From positions 1 through 64,000 of the forward strand of contig NZ_JARFTR010000300.1 of NCBI RefSeq assembly GCF_029167235.1: a stretch of 64,000 bases of DNA. Direction: 5' to 3'. Position 1 is the first letter of the stretch; the number at the start of each line of letters is the position of its first letter. The translations under genes were made by a program, and so were the position numbers. The stretch comes from Kamptonema sp. UHCC 0994. GTDB lineage: Bacteria > Cyanobacteriota > Cyanobacteriia > Cyanobacteriales > Microcoleaceae. Below the pieces are notes generated by a model that had not been told where the DNA came from, searched no databases, and saw only the letters and a list, made by a program, of their open reading frames with translations. Of this stretch, positions 63,588 to 64,000 are shown piece after piece.

Positions 63588-64000
63588 ATGAATCATCTGT
63601 TAGAAATTGAAGAACTCGGTCAAAGCATTTGGATGGACAACTTGACTCGCAATCTGATTGAGTCAGGGGAACTCAAAGAAATGATTGAGAGCCGGGGGTT
63701 GCGGGGGATTACTTCTAATCCAGCGATTTTTGAGAAGGCGATCGCAGGTAATGCGATCTACGATGCTGATATCGAAGCAGGCATCCGCGCCAAGAAATCG
63801 GTGCTGGAAATTTACGAGTCTCTGGTGTTTGAGGATATCCGTCACGCTTGCGACATCTTCGGCCCAGTTTATCAAAAGTCAAAGAGTTTAGATGGTTACA
63901 TCAGCATTGAAGTGCCACCAACGATCGCCAATGATACAGAAAGTACAATCAGCGAAGCTCTACGGTATTATCAGGCGATCGGCAAAGAGAATGTGATGAT
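63588..64000 (+). CDS. tal: Transaldolase (5' part only)
   Basis: The frame opens at ATG 63588 with TAGGAG eight bases upstream and stays open to the window end (137 codons visible). NHLLEIEELGQSIWMDNLTR, LRGITSNPAIFEKAI and DGYISIEVPP match transaldolase of the TalB/long type. It moves a dihydroxyacetone unit between sugar phosphates in the pentose phosphate pathway. The active-site Lys lies beyond the window. Neighbour fbp fits the known fbp-tal-zwf-opcA order. Confidence 0.93.
   Translation, partial: MNHLLEIEELGQSIWMDNLTRNLIESGELKEMIESRGLRGITSNPAIFEKAIAGNAIYDADIEAGIRAKKSVLEIYESLVFEDIRHACDIFGPVYQKSKSLDGYISIEVPPTIANDTESTISEALRYYQAIGKENVM

Overview
The window comes from a cyanobacterium, most likely a filamentous, gliding one of the Oscillatoria/Microcoleus type (inference). 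The sequence shows many GCGATCGC (HIP1) sites, cyanobacteria-typical families (DUF1816, DUF4058, pentapeptide repeats, a PATAN/response-regulator protein), a type IV pilus taxis cluster of the Hmp/Pil kind, the bamA-lpxC-fabZ-lpxA-lpxB order, and an fbp-tal pair. Many gene borders carry heptamer tandem arrays (short tandemly repeated repetitive sequences), a known cyanobacterial trait.

Layout. 1-9.95 kb is accessory: a four-gene leftward operon of unknown function faces an XRE regulator plus ImmA/IrrE peptidase; next come a small polymorphic-toxin-like gene with its DUF4279 partner, a DUF4058 gene, an orphan antitoxin-like HTH gene, two divergent helical proteins of unknown function, and a tandemly duplicated type II toxin-antitoxin pair. 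9.95-11.7 kb is argS. 11.9-24.45 kb is the pilus taxis locus: PATAN-REC (HmpA-like), CheW, a chemoreceptor and a hybrid CheA on the minus strand, with hmpF divergent. The CheY-like gene usual for such clusters is absent here. 24.5-29.5 kb holds tilS, an RTX-type metalloprotease-like protein and a FAD oxidoreductase.

29.8-32.7 kb is a McrBC type IV restriction pair. 32.8-38.5 kb has a hybrid histidine kinase, an AGCS transporter, a rhomboid protease and an M15-like protein. 39.0-42.5 kb is a small-gene cluster (DUF1816, zinc ribbon, three pentapeptide-repeat paralogues, a ComFB-family protein). 42.7-49.0 kb has a phosphorothioation-associated methyltransferase-like protein with a duplicated flanking domain, a multi-domain hybrid kinase and a single-domain response regulator. 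49.6-56.9 kb is core: purC and the outer-membrane/lipid A cluster. Then follow a C5 cytosine methyltransferase, a DUF4087 protein, a TPR-WD40 protein, an unknown protein, fbp and the start of tal, which runs off the window.

The most notable observations are: heptamer arrays that entered coding sequence (a 101-nt stop-free array inside lpxC; stop codons of three genes supplied by arrays); a stem-forming insert inside tilS; the orphan toxin/immunity pair; the duplicated toxin-antitoxin module; the duplicated domain around the methyltransferase; repeated short motifs in the acidic linker of the taxis kinase; and the unexplained four-gene operon under likely XRE/ImmA control.
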